DNA of 64,000 nucleotides from Ariolimax columbianus (Eukaryota > Mollusca > Gastropoda > Stylommatophora > Arionidae), in assembly GCA_036924085.1 (NCBI GenBank), contig JAVGWX010000013.1, forward strand, positions 55,560,336-55,624,335, in the 5' to 3' direction. Below, one piece after another: positions 1 to 11,334 of the stretch. The notes under the pieces were generated by a model. It had not been told where the DNA came from. It saw nothing but the letters and a program-made list of their open reading frames with translations, and searched no databases. The position numbers were made by a program, and so were the translations under genes. Position 1 is the stretch's first letter, and each line of letters starts with the position of its first letter.

Positions 1-879
1 CGTATTGTGTCTCTTCTCAGCAATAAGCTCGTTGTTTTCCAGCGCCAGGTTTGTAGCAAACGTCTGGGTTTTCCAGATGATTATTACATAGAAAAGAAAC
101 TTGTTTGTCTTTGTTCCGAATACTTGATAGAGAATTAATGCTTTGTTCTAAGATGTTGGTACCGCCAAGTGAGCAACGTTTTCCTTGCAGCGATCTTCAA
201 TAAGACCTTTGAATTTTTTACTGTCCGGGCTTCTGTAGAACCTCAGCTACTGACAAATGAAAGGTGGCGAAGAGTCATCGATTCGTATTCCAGAACATTA
301 TTTACATTCAAATTCTCGTCTAACCACCTATCGAGGAAATCAATTATATTTTTTCAATCAACTAATCAATTTGTTAATAATCGATAATGTACTAACTATA
401 AGCGTTCCAATTTGCTGGAACCTAACATTGTATGTTATTCTTCATAGTCGTCACGGGAGATTTCTTGTACAAACCCGCTATTTTAAACAAAATGTATTTA
501 CTGGTATTCATTTAATGTATTTATTATCATTTATTTGTGAGCTGGCGTTCACCTGTGCTGTCATATGCAGTTTGCCGTGTTTGTCTTTCATGCATATCCG
601 TGCTCAGTGACCGTGATAGTTGACAGTAGGTGATCGCAAAGACCACATCAATACAGATCACATGTAAGTTTGTTATAAAGAAATGGCGATGATACCTAAA
701 GGAATCTATGTTAGTTATCCTGTGTAAATACAAAGCTACAAAATGCTGGTTCTGTGAGACCGTCAGCGAGCGCTAGTTCGTCAGATCTTCAAATATTCTA
801 TCATGCTTTACCATTCACGTGCCAGATGTAAGTCTTTACTCGACTTTACTTTAAATACTTATGAAATAACAATTCATAG
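1..879. other. AT-rich sequence, no gene recognised
   Basis: Short open stretches occur on both strands but none carries a family motif I know, and none has a convincing codon pattern. No repeat or RNA gene was seen. Confidence 0.5.
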
Positions 880-1746
880 TGGCTTCATCTGAGAGACGAA
901 GGACATAGGAGTGGAAACTGAGGCTACATCTAAGAGATGAAGGACGTCGGAGTGGAAACTGAGCCTACATCTAAGAGATGAAGGATGTCGGAGTGGAAAC
1001 TGAGGCTACATCTGAGAGATGAAGGACGTCGTAGTGGAAACTGAGGCTACATCTAAGAGATGAAGGACGTCGGAGTGGAAACTGTGAGGCTAAACCTGAG
1101 AGATGAAGGACGTCGGAGTGGAAACTGTGAGGCTACATCTGAGAGATCAAGGACGTCGGAGTGGAAACTGAGGCTACATCTGAGAGACGAAGGACGTCGG
1201 AGTAGAAACTGAGGCTACATCTGAGAGATGAAGGACGTCGGAGTGGAAACTCAGGCTATATCTGAGAGATGAAGGACGTCGGAGTGGAAACTGAGGCTAC
1301 ATATGATAGATGAAGGACGTCGGAGTGGAAACTGAGGCTACATCTGAGAGATGGAGGACGTCGGAGTAGAAACTGAGGTTATATCTGAGAGATGAAGGAC
1401 GTCGGAGTGGAAACTGAGGTTACATCTGAGAGATGAAGGACGTCGGAGTGGAAACTGTGAGGCTACATCTGAGAGATGAAGGACGTCGGAGTGGAAACTG
1501 TGAGGCTACATCTGAGAGATGAAGTACGTCGAAGTGGAAACTGTGAGGCTACATCTGAGAGATGAAGGACGTCGGAGTGGAAACTGAGGCTACATCTGAG
1601 AGACGAAGGACGTCGGAGTGGAAACTGAGGCTACATCTGAGAGATGAAGGACGTCGGAGTGGAAACTGAGGCTACATCTGATAGATGAAGGACGTCGGAG
1701 TGGAAACTGAGGCTACATCTGAGAGATCAAGGACGTTAGAGTGGAC
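880..1746. repeat. Minisatellite, about 41-bp unit, about 21 copies
   Basis: The core GAAGGACGTCGGAGTGGAAA recurs every 39-43 bp. Units differ mainly by a GT insertion after the AAACT core (AAACTGTGAGGC against AAACTGAGGC), giving length classes two bases apart. The array contains no spacers and no open frame that makes protein sense. The first unit and the last (GGACGTTAGAGTGGA) are the most diverged, as usual at array edges. Confidence 0.93.
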
Positions 1747-1859
1747 TTTCCGCACACGCTACCGTAGCCACAAGCTTCGACTCTCCGACTATGCTTCAGT
1801 AATCACTGTCCACAGTCGCAATGCTTTGTGTTCATTAGACAGTCGGATTTCCCTGGTCT

Positions 1860-2206
1860 GTACCAATTCTGAGTTACCTGTTGAATGTTACATGCATCAA
1901 TTCTGAGTTACCTGTTGAATGTTACATGCATCAATTCTGAGTTACCTGTTGAATGTTACATGCATCAATTCTGAGTTACCTGTTGAATGTTACATGCATC
2001 AATTCTGAGTTACCTGTTGAATGTTACATGCATCAATTCTGAGTTACCTGTTGAATGTTACATGCATCAATTCTGAGTTACCTGTTGAATGTTACATGCA
2101 TCAATTCTGAGTTACCTGTGGAATGTTACATGCATCAATTCTGAGTTACCTGTTGAATGTTGAATGCATCAATTCTGAGTTACCTGTTGAATGTTACCTG
2201 CATATA
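1860..2206. repeat. Minisatellite, 34-bp unit, about 10 copies
   Basis: The motif ATTCTGAGTTACCTGTTGAA repeats with a strict 34-bp period and very few substitutions. The homogeneity suggests recent expansion. It begins only about 110 bp after the preceding array but shares no sequence with it. Confidence 0.94.
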
Positions 2207-3214
2207 TATTTTTTGTTCATCCTGGCGAGCTGTTATCATAGCAGCTCTTGAGGTATCTGTCCCGTTATCACATCCTGTTTTATTCGTGCAGTTGATCACA
2301 TTGAACAATGGCTTATATTGTGACAAATGACTCCAACTTGCTTCAGATGCACCAATAATGTAGCTATGTAACAATCTCTATTCGGTAGAAAAATAAAAGA
2401 CGTTCACTTCTGGTTGCAGCAATCGACTGTGGCCTACATGTATATATAAACAAAAGAACCAACAAATTGCAGACGTCGCCTTCCTGCCTGCTCTGGGAAG
2501 AAGTTCATGAAAGTTCCAATCATTTGAACATCAATAACCAAAGGCGTTGGTTTCTTTATTCTCCAGACGTGTTTAATTTTTTTTTTATTTCCAGAAAAAT
2601 GTTTTTTTCTCGGAACTTTTTAAAAAGTATAGAAGATTACCATTTTGAGAATACTTAATTGAAAATTCTAGCAACACAAACTTTCTATAGCTAACATTTA
2701 AAATAATTGAACTCTGCCCCTGGTTATATTATTCTAATATAGTCTAGCACGATCTAATATTCGATTCCAGTATGGTTATCGGTGTAGGTATACAATGCTT
2801 TTTTATGATTTTGTAAGATGTCTATCCTTGGGCTTGCTACAACTCGGCAATTATTACAGCTAAGTGATTTTCGGTGCTGCTTAAATAAACCAGACTTGGA
2901 TACCGATTCTTGGTGTGGTCAATATATACACAAGAAAGGTTATGTGTGTGTGTGGTGTGAAGGACGTGTCAACAACAACTACACTGTGGTTAAACGGCGT
3001 TTACGTAGCAAAATAAGGGCTTCTATAAGCGCTTGTATAAGGGCTTTCAAAGACAAATTGAAAGTTATGACAATAAACATGTATATTAAAAGCAACATCG
3101 ATGAAAAGTACTCATTTGTAAGAAAGACAATTACGAACAATTTCCACAGAAAATTAAGGATTTAATTCTACGGGTAGCACAAAGAGGGAGGAAGACTAAC
3201 GTCTGGACAGGTAA
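2207..3214. other. Unassigned AT-rich stretch
   Basis: A 115-codon open stretch on the plus strand at 2,818-3,165 has no recognisable motif and a composition expected of random AT-rich sequence. No repeat, RNA gene or transposon motif was identified. Confidence 0.4.
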
Positions 3215-3525
3215 AATTTACCGATCAGACATAGTCAGGGTCAGGCAAAACATAGTGGTCAGGACCTCACCTCGGCTTCCTAGTAGCCCTCCCTGGAAAC
3301 GAGCTGATTTCATGGCAGCCTGGCTAACGAGGGAATGATCGATTTGATCCCCGTAGTAGTGGGTGACACGCAGATGAAGCCAATCATAACACAACCGCCT
3401 GGATGGCTCCAGTCCACCTTCATCAGCACGCTCGGGATGTGAGGAAAGCTGCTGCAACCACCACATAACGTGCTTTTCAGAGCGCACAAAAGAGTAAACA
3501 TTTCATTGTGGGCATTCGCAAACAG
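3215..3525 (-). repeat. Dispersed repeat of unknown class, copy A
   Basis: This 300-bp segment resembles 42,215-42,515 in the same orientation. Shared blocks include GGTCAGGCAAAACAT at the left, CAGATGAAGCC in the middle, CATCAGCA with GGATGTGAGG, and AAAGAGTAAACAT at the right end. Read on the minus strand both copies give similar peptides (MFTL, then CSS and PHI, then HYYxD), so a decayed coding region is possible. I see no tRNA-like head, poly(A) tail or terminal inverted repeat, so the class is open. Confidence 0.6.
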
Positions 3526-4429
3526 CAAGAACGGGTAAAAATGCAGACGTGGAAAGATTTTTATTTTATTTTTTTAGAACACTAGTATACATGGCAGTGA
3601 AATGTATTTATTGAACTTTATGAACGTTTGCTTCTGTATTTTAAAATCAGAGACGTGCCATGAACTCAATTATTAAATGCTATAGAAGAAGATCATTAGG
3701 TTAATGATATTGTTCACAATCAAATAATGTTATCAAACTTGATTTAATTATGCGGAATGTGATTTTCGTTGCTTAAAAAAACAACGAAGCATAAATTGTC
3801 AGATATATTTGGATTATACATTTTTCTCTGTATAAGTTTTAGACATGACCAAAATGCACTAACTAGCTAGGAACAGATGGCTTTCCTTGTTGACTCAATT
3901 GTCCTTTTGTTACGTCAACAAGTGAGAAAACTCACAATAATTCAAAGGCCACCTCACAATATTAACAATGAAAATGGTTGCTGCAAATGATCAAACTGTT
4001 CCAAATATTCATTGTTGATATTGTTTTGTTTGCTAAGTGAACCTTGAATTAGTTTCAGTAGTATACATTTCATAAGGAAGCGAAAATTGGTCGTCCTATT
4101 GAAATATAATTATAATCGATATCAGCCCAGCCATGCGGTGTCCAGAAACGCGGCCCAGTCCGGCGGTGTAGGATCACATAAATTGTTACATTTAAGATTA
4201 AATCTATTTCTTTCAGCTGCTATTCTATGTCCAGATATTGTTTAAGTTTTATACTGCTGCTGACACAATGAAGCGTCATCGCTCGGCATCAGTTCCATGA
4301 GAACAGTTTCAGAACCGTCAGTTAAACAATAACAATGTCATTCAATTAAACATATGCTGCAGTTTAAGCTGTTTTACGTAACCTGAAGCGCAGGCATAGT
4401 AAGCTGCAGGAATGAGGGCAATCAGTTAG
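3526..4429. other. AT-rich sequence, nothing recognised
   Basis: No open frame with motifs, no tandem repeat and no RNA gene could be supported here. Confidence 0.4.
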
Positions 4430-4755
4430 GTCGATCAGCTTGTGTCTGATGGCATGTAGCCACACTGGAATCTTGGCTTTCAGTCAGGTCGATCAACTTG
4501 TGTCTGATGTCATTTAGCCACACTGGAATCTTGGCTTTCAGTCAGTCCGATAACTTGTGTCTGATGGCATGTAGCCACACTAGAATCTTGGCTTTCAGTC
4601 AGGCGATCAGCTTGTGTCTGATGTCATGTAGCCACACTGGAATCTTGGCTTTCAGTCAGGCCGATCAGCTTGTGTCTTATGTCATGTAGCCACACTGGAA
4701 TCTTGGCTCCCAAAGTTAACTGGGCTCCCAAAGTTAACTGGGCTCCCAAAGTATG
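4430..4755. repeat. Minisatellite, about 58-bp unit, about 5 copies, plus an 18-bp repeat
   Basis: CTTGTGTCTGATGTCATGTA and CACTGGAATCTTGGCTTTCA recur every 57-59 bp. At the right edge the array switches to a short repeat of about 18 bp (CTCCCAAAGTTAACTGGG, 2-3 copies) that runs directly into a LINE C-terminal fragment. Confidence 0.88.
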
Positions 4756-4892
4756 TCAATGTGAATGCTGGAAAACGGCAGTGGAAAATAGGCTAAATGC
4801 ATTAGAGGCTAAGTTTCTTAGAAAACTGTTGAACAATAGCTAAAAGGAATTTGTAGCCAACAAAACAATTAGAGAAGTCACATAACAATATG
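4752..4892 (+). pseudogene. LINE reverse transcriptase C-terminal fragment
   Basis: The plus strand reads CECWKTAVENRLNALEAKFL and then RKLLNNS, a stop, and KEFVANKTIREVT. This matches the post-RT region of APE-type non-LTR retrotransposons (YGCETWT, a short linker, LxxFExxxLRKLL, xWKDxVxNxxIRE). Only about 45 codons remain and there is one in-frame stop, so it is a dead fragment. The left edge abuts an 18-bp tandem repeat. The clade cannot be fixed from so short a piece. Confidence 0.6.
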
Positions 4893-5059
4893 TTTCATTT
4901 CTTATATCACTTTTGACTGTTCTTGTAAGTTTTTATATGTGCTGCTAGATCTCTCCTTTTGTTTTATTTTCTTCTATTGTCTATGAACTTCAGTGTCGGA
5001 CAAGTAGCTCTGTTTATTGTGCCTCACTATGGGAATCAAGTTTTGCGTAACATATATTA

Positions 5060-5900
5060 AAATGCTCCTTGCATGTGTGGTAAACTCGTCAGATGTCATC
5101 ACTTCTTGGGGTCCATCAATGCTTCAAACTTATTTTGTAATTCGATGCTATATTCAATTGGTATCGCTTTTAAATCAAAACTGATCTGTCGCTCTCCTTT
5201 GTGAGTCTCATCTTAAAAAGTGCAACCATTAGTTCGTGATCTATCTCGCAGTCCGTACCTGACTGGAAGTGTTTTTAGTTGCAGCAAACTTGATCTTTAT
5301 CTTTGTTGTACTAGGACGTAATCTATCTGGTTTCTGCTGTTACCACCATCAGGGGAGTTCTACGTGTATAGTCTTCTTGGATGTTGTTTGAATAAGGTCT
5401 TGGCAGTGAAGAGCCTATTTTCAATGCAGAATTCAAACAGTTTTTCTCCTCTATCATTTCTGTGTCCCAAAACCGTAATGTCCTCGCACACTTCTCTCCT
5501 CGATTGTACTGTCCTTGTCAACTTTCGCGTTGAGATCTACAGTGATAATCAAGAAGTTGTTTTCCTTCTGCATTTTTTAATGTTTCCTGTAGGGTGTTAT
5601 AGAAATCCTCAATTTTGCATTCACCTTATGCGGATGTTGGTGCGTAGACTTGTATTATTGTTAGGTTTATTTTCTTTTTTAGAAAAAAATCTAATCATAA
5701 GGATGAGATCGTTAACTCGGTTGTTACCAATTAGTGAAGGTGCCGTCTTCTTTGACAGGATGAAGCCGACCCCGTTATGTCCACCCGTGCCTGTCCCAGC
5801 GTATATAAAGGTTATATTCTCCACATCCATTTCAAACAAATGTACGAGAGGATAACTCCTTGTCGCATTCCTTAATGGACTTTAACCAACTCCGATGTTT
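5060..5900 (-). pseudogene. LINE AP-endonuclease domain, decayed
   Basis: Read on the minus strand the order is KECDKELSSRTF, GTGGHNGVGFILSKKTAPS, HRNDRGEKLFEFCIENRLF, KTLFKQHPRRLYT and NQIDYVLVQQR. This is the middle to C-terminal part of an APE-type endonuclease that nicks the target DNA for retrotransposition. The GHRNDRGEKLFEFC and NQIDYVLV blocks are the conserved anchors. Several frame changes and stops break it. The catalytic SDHxL block near 5,200 is degraded to LRDRS-like sequence. No linked RT follows on the minus strand, so it is an isolated fragment. Confidence 0.75.
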
Positions 5901-6479
5901 CTCCACCGATCCCTAGACAGCCTGAAATACAGGTGTGTGTGTGACGTATGTGATGTGTTTAAGGAAACCCATGTTACCCACGATATTCCACAACTGTTGG
6001 TGTTCTTCTTCTTCGCCCGTATCGCCTTGCATAGACCTTACCAAGCAGACCGGTCTTGTCCTATTTTCTCGAGTTCTTGTTAGCTTATCCGTGTTTTCCT
6101 TGCTAAGGAAGACCATTTGTAGAAACTTCGAGGACGAGTTGTAAACAAAGAATGTCAGTTCGTGACGACGATCACGAGATAAGTATTTATCTCTACTCAG
6201 AAAGCTCGTATAACGAAAGCACGTATAACGAACAACAGAAGAGAAAGTGAAATGATAGACAGCTGAGGATTCGAATACCAGACCGACTTCCTTTGTATGC
6301 CCTCTTTTCCCTTTTTGATTCAACGACAACGATACTAGCTTGGAACTTTCCCAGTATGTTGCCTATGCAGGGCCATCTTTTTCCCTAGATTTCTTGTTCC
6401 GCCTGTCTATCTTGTTTTCTCCCACAAGTTTTGTTTTCTAATCTCGTAGAACCATTGCATGCTCAGAATCGTGCTCGCT
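5901..6479. other. Unassigned stretch
   Basis: A 138-codon open stretch on the minus strand (5,913-6,329) overlaps the start of the endonuclease remnant in another frame. It shows no family motif. Confidence 0.35.
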
Positions 6480-6972
6480 GTTCATTGATAAAGCCCTAAC
6501 ATTTCACTAATATTGAGTTTGGTCATTGACCATGTCTCCGCTTCATATCAAACCGACTTCACAACGGATTTGAAGATCCTTAACTTGGTATGCATTCTGA
6601 TTATTGTAGTGTCGCGAGTGGTTTCCAACATGACATAACCTGCTCTCGCCTTTCGTGTCCTGACTTTTACATTCTCATCTGTACTACTGGTCTTTTTTTA
6701 TGATGCTCCTTGGGTATATGAAGCTCTTTACCTCCTCCAATAGCCTTCCTACCTAGCTATGTAAAGCTCTCTACCTCCTTTAATGGGCTTCCTCACAGTT
6801 TGATGGGAACCGTGTTGTTTGCTGCATTTAATTTTAAAATGTGTGTTTTTTTCTGCAAAGATCTTTAGATACTTGCTGAGAGATTGCCTAGTGTATCTTG
6901 TCTTTTTCAGTAGTTGGAACTGGTCGTGAGATAGGAGAACTACGTCGCCCAGGTCTTCTAGCTGTTTAAATA
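6480..6972 (-). pseudogene. LINE reverse transcriptase palm/thumb fragment
   Basis: On the minus strand the order is LEDLGDVVLLSH, KTHILKLNAANNTVPIKL, EVESFT(Y)LGRKAIGG and later NISEMLGLY. This resembles the RT of the LINE at 28.1-31.3 kb (LEDL, ADDLVLLSxS, KTKLLKLN, EEVDTLTYL). The FADD box appears shortened: LEDL is followed directly by GDVVLLS, so at least one catalytic aspartate is gone. Stops and frameshifts confirm it is inactive. Confidence 0.65.
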
Positions 6973-6984
6973 AGGTCCACTGTA

Positions 6985-7550
6985 TTCCATTTCTCTCCTA
7001 GATTGTAGTTTCTTTCATGATCTACCAACTTAATTGACCTACTTGATTGTATCCTTCCAATGATGCCGTGAAGCGTTGTGGGGAGCCACAGGTCTCGTAC
7101 TTTAGGCCAGTGGTGTTGATTTGGTTGCTGTGATCCCATGATGGCATAGGATGTGTTTGATGATGTCAATCCATTTGTCTTGCTGTCTGCCCATGTCTCT
7201 AAACCCTGATCTCCTACTGGTGTATGTTTTTAATGGCAGCCAATCTGGTTTCAGTCTCATGAGAAGGCCTAGTAATTTAACTTTTTGTCTGTCCGTGTAT
7301 TCTTGGGAGAATGTTTCCACAATATTTATTATATTCGCATTTTTCATTCTGCCTCTTTTAGTTTACGTTGATGACTTTTTTCGAGCATCTCATTTCGCAA
7401 GTTGCGATTCTGTTTCTTTCCTTTGCCTTGGACAGTAGCCATGTTAGGCACTGGCAGCACATAGTTGGAACTAAAATGTTTATCAGTTGCCGTTTTGTTT
7501 CCATACTGATGTTCAGAAGTTTGAGTAGTTGTGACAGTTGGTAGGTCACT
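6985..7550 (-). pseudogene. LINE C-terminal region
   Basis: The minus strand reads SMETKRQLINILVPTMCCQC, LTWLLSKAKERNRIATCEMR, then MKNANIINIVETFSQEYTDR, KLLGLLMRLKPDWLPLKTYT and GRQQDKWIDIIKHIL. This is the typical region after the RT of APE-type LINEs: YxCxTW, then KxxxIATCEMRCLRKV, then GHLxRMxPxxxxxxAY, then RWIDxIK. A frameshift near 7,350 separates two pieces. The upstream edge (about 7,545) is amplified into a 69-bp tandem repeat that encodes the preceding residues. Confidence 0.8.
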
Positions 7551-7818
7551 GCAGCTTTTTTACATCTAGTTTCAATACGCTATCCAATCTTCCGTCCTCA
7601 GTGAACATTCTAGGTCACTGCAGCTTTTTTACATCTAGTTTCAATACACTATCCAATCTTCCGTCCTCAGTGAACATTCTAGGTCACTGCAGCTTTTTTA
7701 CATCTAGTTTCAATACACTATCCAATCTTCCGTCCACAGTGAACATTCTAGGTCACTGCAGCTTTTTTACATCTAGTTTCAATACACTATCCAATCTTCC
7801 GTCCTCAGTGAAAATTCT
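7545..7818 (-). repeat. 69-bp tandem repeat derived from LINE coding sequence, 4 copies
   Basis: Four nearly identical 69-bp units carry GGTCACTGCAGCTTTTTTAC and CAGTGAACATTCTA. On the minus strand the last unit reads IETRCKKAAVTYQLSQLLKL and joins in frame to the LINE C-terminal region that follows, so the unit is a piece of that LINE. Another reading of the unit, FTEDGRLDS, also matches the upstream part of the same LINE region. The unit is a multiple of three, but the copies contain stops. Confidence 0.85.
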
Positions 7819-8099
7819 TGTCCTGTACTTGGACTTTTGCAACTGTTTGGGCCTGTTGTTGTTGACATGTATGTTTAAGCAGATGGGCGATCTGCTGATT
7901 TGCATAGTTTTAATTTTGTTGTACTACTGTTCATGTTGTATCTCGAACAAGTTGTATCTTCATCTGCTTTCCTTTGTTTTTCTCTCGCTAGTGATGGTTT
8001 TGAGTTGTGCTGTTTTCCTACTTACAGGACCAATATATTTCTTTATATCATTTTACATTTGTCTGATGTTTCCTGTTTGAGCATCAGTCTAGATGCTTT

Positions 8100-8560
8100 T
8101 ACTGAGCTGTAGTCAGTACTCATTTGCAAAACGCCGAGGTGTTTCTTCTGTCATACTTGAAGGTGTGCAGAATACTTGCATTTGGAAACTGCTTGAATTT
8201 AACCAGAGCAGTACACTTGGCCTCAATGACGGGTATATTTCCTTCACTTTCGCTTCAAACCAGCCATCTGACTTAACAGTTCGTCTTCCAAAGGCAGCAA
8301 GTGCAGTGCTATGGATGGCATTCCAGAGGTTCTCCCATGTCTCTTCAACAGTTTTGCCATGATGTGGGACACTGAGAGATACTTCAAAATAATTGTTAAA
8401 TATCTTGATCAGCGCAGGGTCCGACATTCTAATTGCGTCGATGAATGGCTTGCCTTTGCATCTCAAGGTCATAATCTTGGGCATCTTACCATGGAGAATA
8501 CGCTGTTGCTCGTGGTAGCAGGCCCCCACCCTCCACGTAGCAAATTGATCCATGGAAACA
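8100..8560 (-). pseudogene. LINE linker between endonuclease and RT
   Basis: A 146-codon open stretch on the minus strand reads VEETWENLWNAIHSTALAAF, then GRRTVKSDGWFEAKVKEIYP. A frameshift leads to VIEAKCTALVKFKQFPNASI. The block WENLxxAIxSTALxxFGRR(T) with DWFEA is a familiar linker between the endonuclease and RT of a common invertebrate LINE. It has no enzymatic motif itself. No RT follows downstream, so this is an isolated remnant. It could belong to the same family as the endonuclease tail at 54.5-55.0 kb. Confidence 0.7.
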
Positions 8561-9435
8561 ACATTAGCCGATACAGCCTGGAATCAGAAACGTCGCAGGA
8601 GTTGCCAAAATTGCGATGACACCACCAATAGACTTGTCTTAGGGACACCATCTCCGGATTTTTCACCAATGTTTACTCCCGAAGCCTTTCCCGTGAAAAG
8701 GTATCGCACCAAGCTGTGGGGATAATTTGTTAGGCATTTCCAACCCTTATGTCCAAACGAACTATTTATCTGATTATTGACTATTTCATGATACTTTAAG
8801 ATGAATGATGCTACTTAAAATAATTTTGTTGGTAAATTTGCTCACTATTGCCCCAAGAAACTATCATTCTATATGTTTTACTCCGTTTTCGAGTGACATT
8901 ACAAAAACACATCCACATCTTGGAATCGTAATCAAGCAATTAAGAATACGCACCAAAAGGCAGTTCAGCAAGGTCAATGGACTATATGAGATGAATCGTT
9001 ACCGCCGACCTTTGATATGGAGACGGTCACTCTGATCTGATCTTATATAATAATTCATGTCTGGCAGTTATCTTCTACAGCAACTGAACTGGCGTGAAGA
9101 TAATAGGGATCGTTTTCTAAGTACTTTTTAACTAAATGTTTGCGATATTCAAGAGCGTATCGACCGCTTTCTTTTAAATTCGAGCTAAGTTTATAATAGC
9201 TGTTAATTTGATGTCCACGTTGGGTGTTTTTTCGAATCAAGTTTTTCTTTTTTTCACTGCTTGCCACGTAAAGAGAAAAGGTTTTGCATAAAATAATGTG
9301 GCCCAAATATAAGTTAAGTGTTGATACATTTTAAGCGTTCAGACACAGCTTGAAGTATCAGTTGTGTGAAACAATTTCCAAATAACAGTTTGTCAATGTT
9401 CAGCGAAATCAAAAGTAATTCACACAGTACATAGA
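8561..9435. other. No gene recognised
   Basis: The short open stretches on either strand show no family motif. Composition is AT-rich. No tandem repeat was seen. Confidence 0.4.
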
Positions 9436-10090
9436 GCAGTTAACATCTTACGTTGCAAATCCCAACAGAAGAATGTTACGATCAAAGCCATCCATTGCGC
9501 TGAGATGTCTGACCATTCTTATCTGATAAATAAGGGGACTGTGTGGTCTCAAGGTAAGACGTCGGCCTGGAGATCCCGTGTTCAAATCACGGTGGAAACC
9601 GGGATTTTTTAACGTGCACTTTCTGGAATTTCCCCAAATCTCTAGGAAGAAGAGATCGGAGTGTCGCGCACGTTAAAATCCCTCGTTAGTTGGAAATCGA
9701 AAAGAGTAGGCTTAACGGCCGCTGTCCGGGCAACATTCCAAATGATGTTAGAAATCCAGCCAATTTATTACGGGATCCTCGCCAGCGCTACAGAGTCTGT
9801 CCATTGTGCTGAGATTCTCCGAACATAATGAGAAGAACCGAGAACAGAGTAAGAATGTACCCGTCCATGTTTATGCCTCTATCCCCCCCCCCCCCCAGTC
9901 CATTTGTTTAAAGAACTTCTCATGCGCTGCTGTAAACAGTTTTGGTGAGATTGTATCCCCCTGTCGGGCGCCACGTGGCATCGGTATGGTGATCTGTCTA
10001 TAGAATAGGCTGATATCCGTTGTGCATCCAGATACACACCAGAGCATGCACGTCAGACGAGATAAAAGGTTCTGGTAACCATTTTGGTAT
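9436..10090 (-). pseudogene. LINE reverse transcriptase fragment, split by a SINE-like insertion
   Basis: The minus strand reads ITIPMPRGARQGDTISPKLF, then TAAHEKFFKQMDW. This is the RT segment GVRQGDTISPKLFTA..LE..F..MDW, seen in RTE-type and related LINEs. Downstream the order is GINMDG, then ENLSTMDRLCSAGEDP, interrupted at about 9,512-9,799 by a tRNA-headed insertion. The expected FADD block between GINMDG and the SEN block has lost its aspartates. A run of about 13 C (near 9,883) lies in the MDWGGGG codons. RTE-like assignment is an inference. Confidence 0.7.
9512..9799 (+). mobile_element. SINE-like element with tRNA-like head
   Basis: From 9,533 the sequence is tRNA-like: GGGGACTGTGTGGTCTCAAG (box A-like), then CGTGTTCAAATCACG (box B-like stem-loop) about 35 bp later. 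A body of about 200 bp follows and includes an inverted pair TTTAACGTGC / GCACGTTAAA. An imperfect 19-20-bp direct repeat flanks it: TCCATTGCGCTGAGATGTCT at 9,491 and TCCATTGTGCTGAGATTCTC at 9,800. These look like target-site duplications within the RT coding region of a minus-strand LINE. The tail lacks a clear poly(A). Confidence 0.7.
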
Positions 10091-10094
10091 GTTA

Positions 10095-10366
10095 TTTTAT
10101 ATGTGGCGTATGTTAATAACAGCCAAGATAAAGATGCTCTGTTAATGTGGCGTATGTTAATTACAGCCAAGATACAGATGCTCTGTTAATGTGGCGTATG
10201 TTAATAACGGCCAAGATAAAGACGCTCTGTTAATGTGGCGTATGTTAATAACAGCCAAGATTAAGATGCTCTGTTAATGTGGCGTATGTTAATAACAGCC
10301 AAGATGAAGACGCTCTGTTAATGTGGCGTATGTTAATGACAGCCAAGATAAAGATGCTCTGTTAAT
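10095..10366. repeat. Minisatellite, 44-bp unit, about 6 copies
   Basis: AATGTGGCGTATGTTAATAA and CAGCCAAGATAAAGATGCTC recur with a strict 44-bp period. The array lies between a minus-strand RT fragment and a plus-strand LINE C-terminal fragment. I could not show which, if either, supplied the unit. Confidence 0.92.
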
Positions 10367-10710
10367 GACTGTCGAGTCAAAATATTACAGAAAGATCCTC
10401 AGAATACACTGGACGGAGAAAAAACAAATGTAGACATTCGGCAAGAGTTGAGCATAGAGGAGAACTGGTTTATCAATTTCATTTTGGCTAGAAAATGCAA
10501 ATACCTTGGTCAAATCAAGAGACACAATAGTCTCGAGAGAACAGTGATGGAAGGTATGGTGTCAGCTAAAAGAGGAAGGGGTAGACTAAGAAGACTGTGG
10601 CACAAAGATATCCAGGAATGTTTGGGTATGACTGTGGCGGAGGCTGGAATTTTGGCAAGGGAACGAGTTTCTTTCAGACAGTGATGGTAGCGACGTTCTA
10701 TAAAGGACAT
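10366..10710 (+). pseudogene. LINE C-terminal region
   Basis: The plus strand reads RKILRIHWTEKKTNVDIRQE, then KCKYLGQIKRHNSLERTVME, GRGRLRRLWHKDIQECLGMT and VAEAGILARERVSFRQ. This matches the LINE tail xRRMLRIxWTxxxTN, LGHIxRxxxLExxxxxGxxxGKRGRGRxxxxWxxDIxxxxG. A 78-codon frame is still open. The family is the same as the fragment at 54.25-54.48 kb, which shares NWFIN, KYxG, HN(S/G)LERTVM. The upstream edge meets a 44-bp minisatellite. Confidence 0.8.
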
Positions 10711-11330
10711 GCTACATGATGATGTTAGTGACCATATTGGAACAACTAATGAACACATTTAGAATACAAATAAAGCCAATTGAAATGTACTGAAGAAGGC
10801 CCGTGTACAACCACAACTTATTACACGCATTAAAACAAAGTAATCATCGGTATGTGGTAATGTCAAGAGAACAGTTAAAACATACGGTTGCATCAATGCG
10901 CAACATTGTTCTGGAAAAAGACAAAGGATAATTAAAAAAATAGCAATTTCTAGACGGTTTAACAGCATAACACGGAAGCCTGTCAACGGCTTAATTGGCA
11001 TAATCATTTTTGTGCTAGGCGTTGTAGAAACCTGATCGTCTAATTTAGTCGGCATGGCACATGATGACAGATAACATACACGAACTGATCGAAATACGGA
11101 CAAATCTGGATGTATTAAAACTATGCACAGGAAATAAAGGTGAATAAAGGAGCCTGATCTGCAGACTTCTAAAAATGTTGACACGGTAACAACAGGGAGT
11201 TGAGGATGAGGCGAGGGGGGGGGGGGGGAATCAGCAGCGGTGGTAGAATAAAAGTATCTGAACCTCGTGACTTCTGAACTTCGTGACTTCTGCACTGAGT
11301 TACACGTTCGGATCGCCACATATGCTTAGA
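10711..11330. other. No gene recognised
   Basis: A 186-codon open stretch on the minus strand (10,759-11,319) has no motif I recognise; its composition looks like chance opening rather than a gene. A run of about 13 G lies near 11,215. Confidence 0.35.
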
Positions 11331-11334
11331 GATA

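Noticed and set aside
2818..3165. 115-codon plus-strand open stretch as a gene
   Set aside because: No family motif and no splice or promoter evidence that I can see. Left as unassigned.
5364..5855. 163-codon plus-strand open stretch
   Set aside because: Antisense to the endonuclease remnant that reads GTGGHNGVGF and NQIDYVLV on the minus strand.
7538..8080. 180-codon plus-strand open stretch with repeats
   Set aside because: It is antisense to the LINE C-terminal region, and its repeats are the 69-bp units.
10759..11319. 186-codon minus-strand open stretch as a gene
   Set aside because: No recognisable motif, low-complexity start (Pro run from a G homopolymer) and no supporting context.
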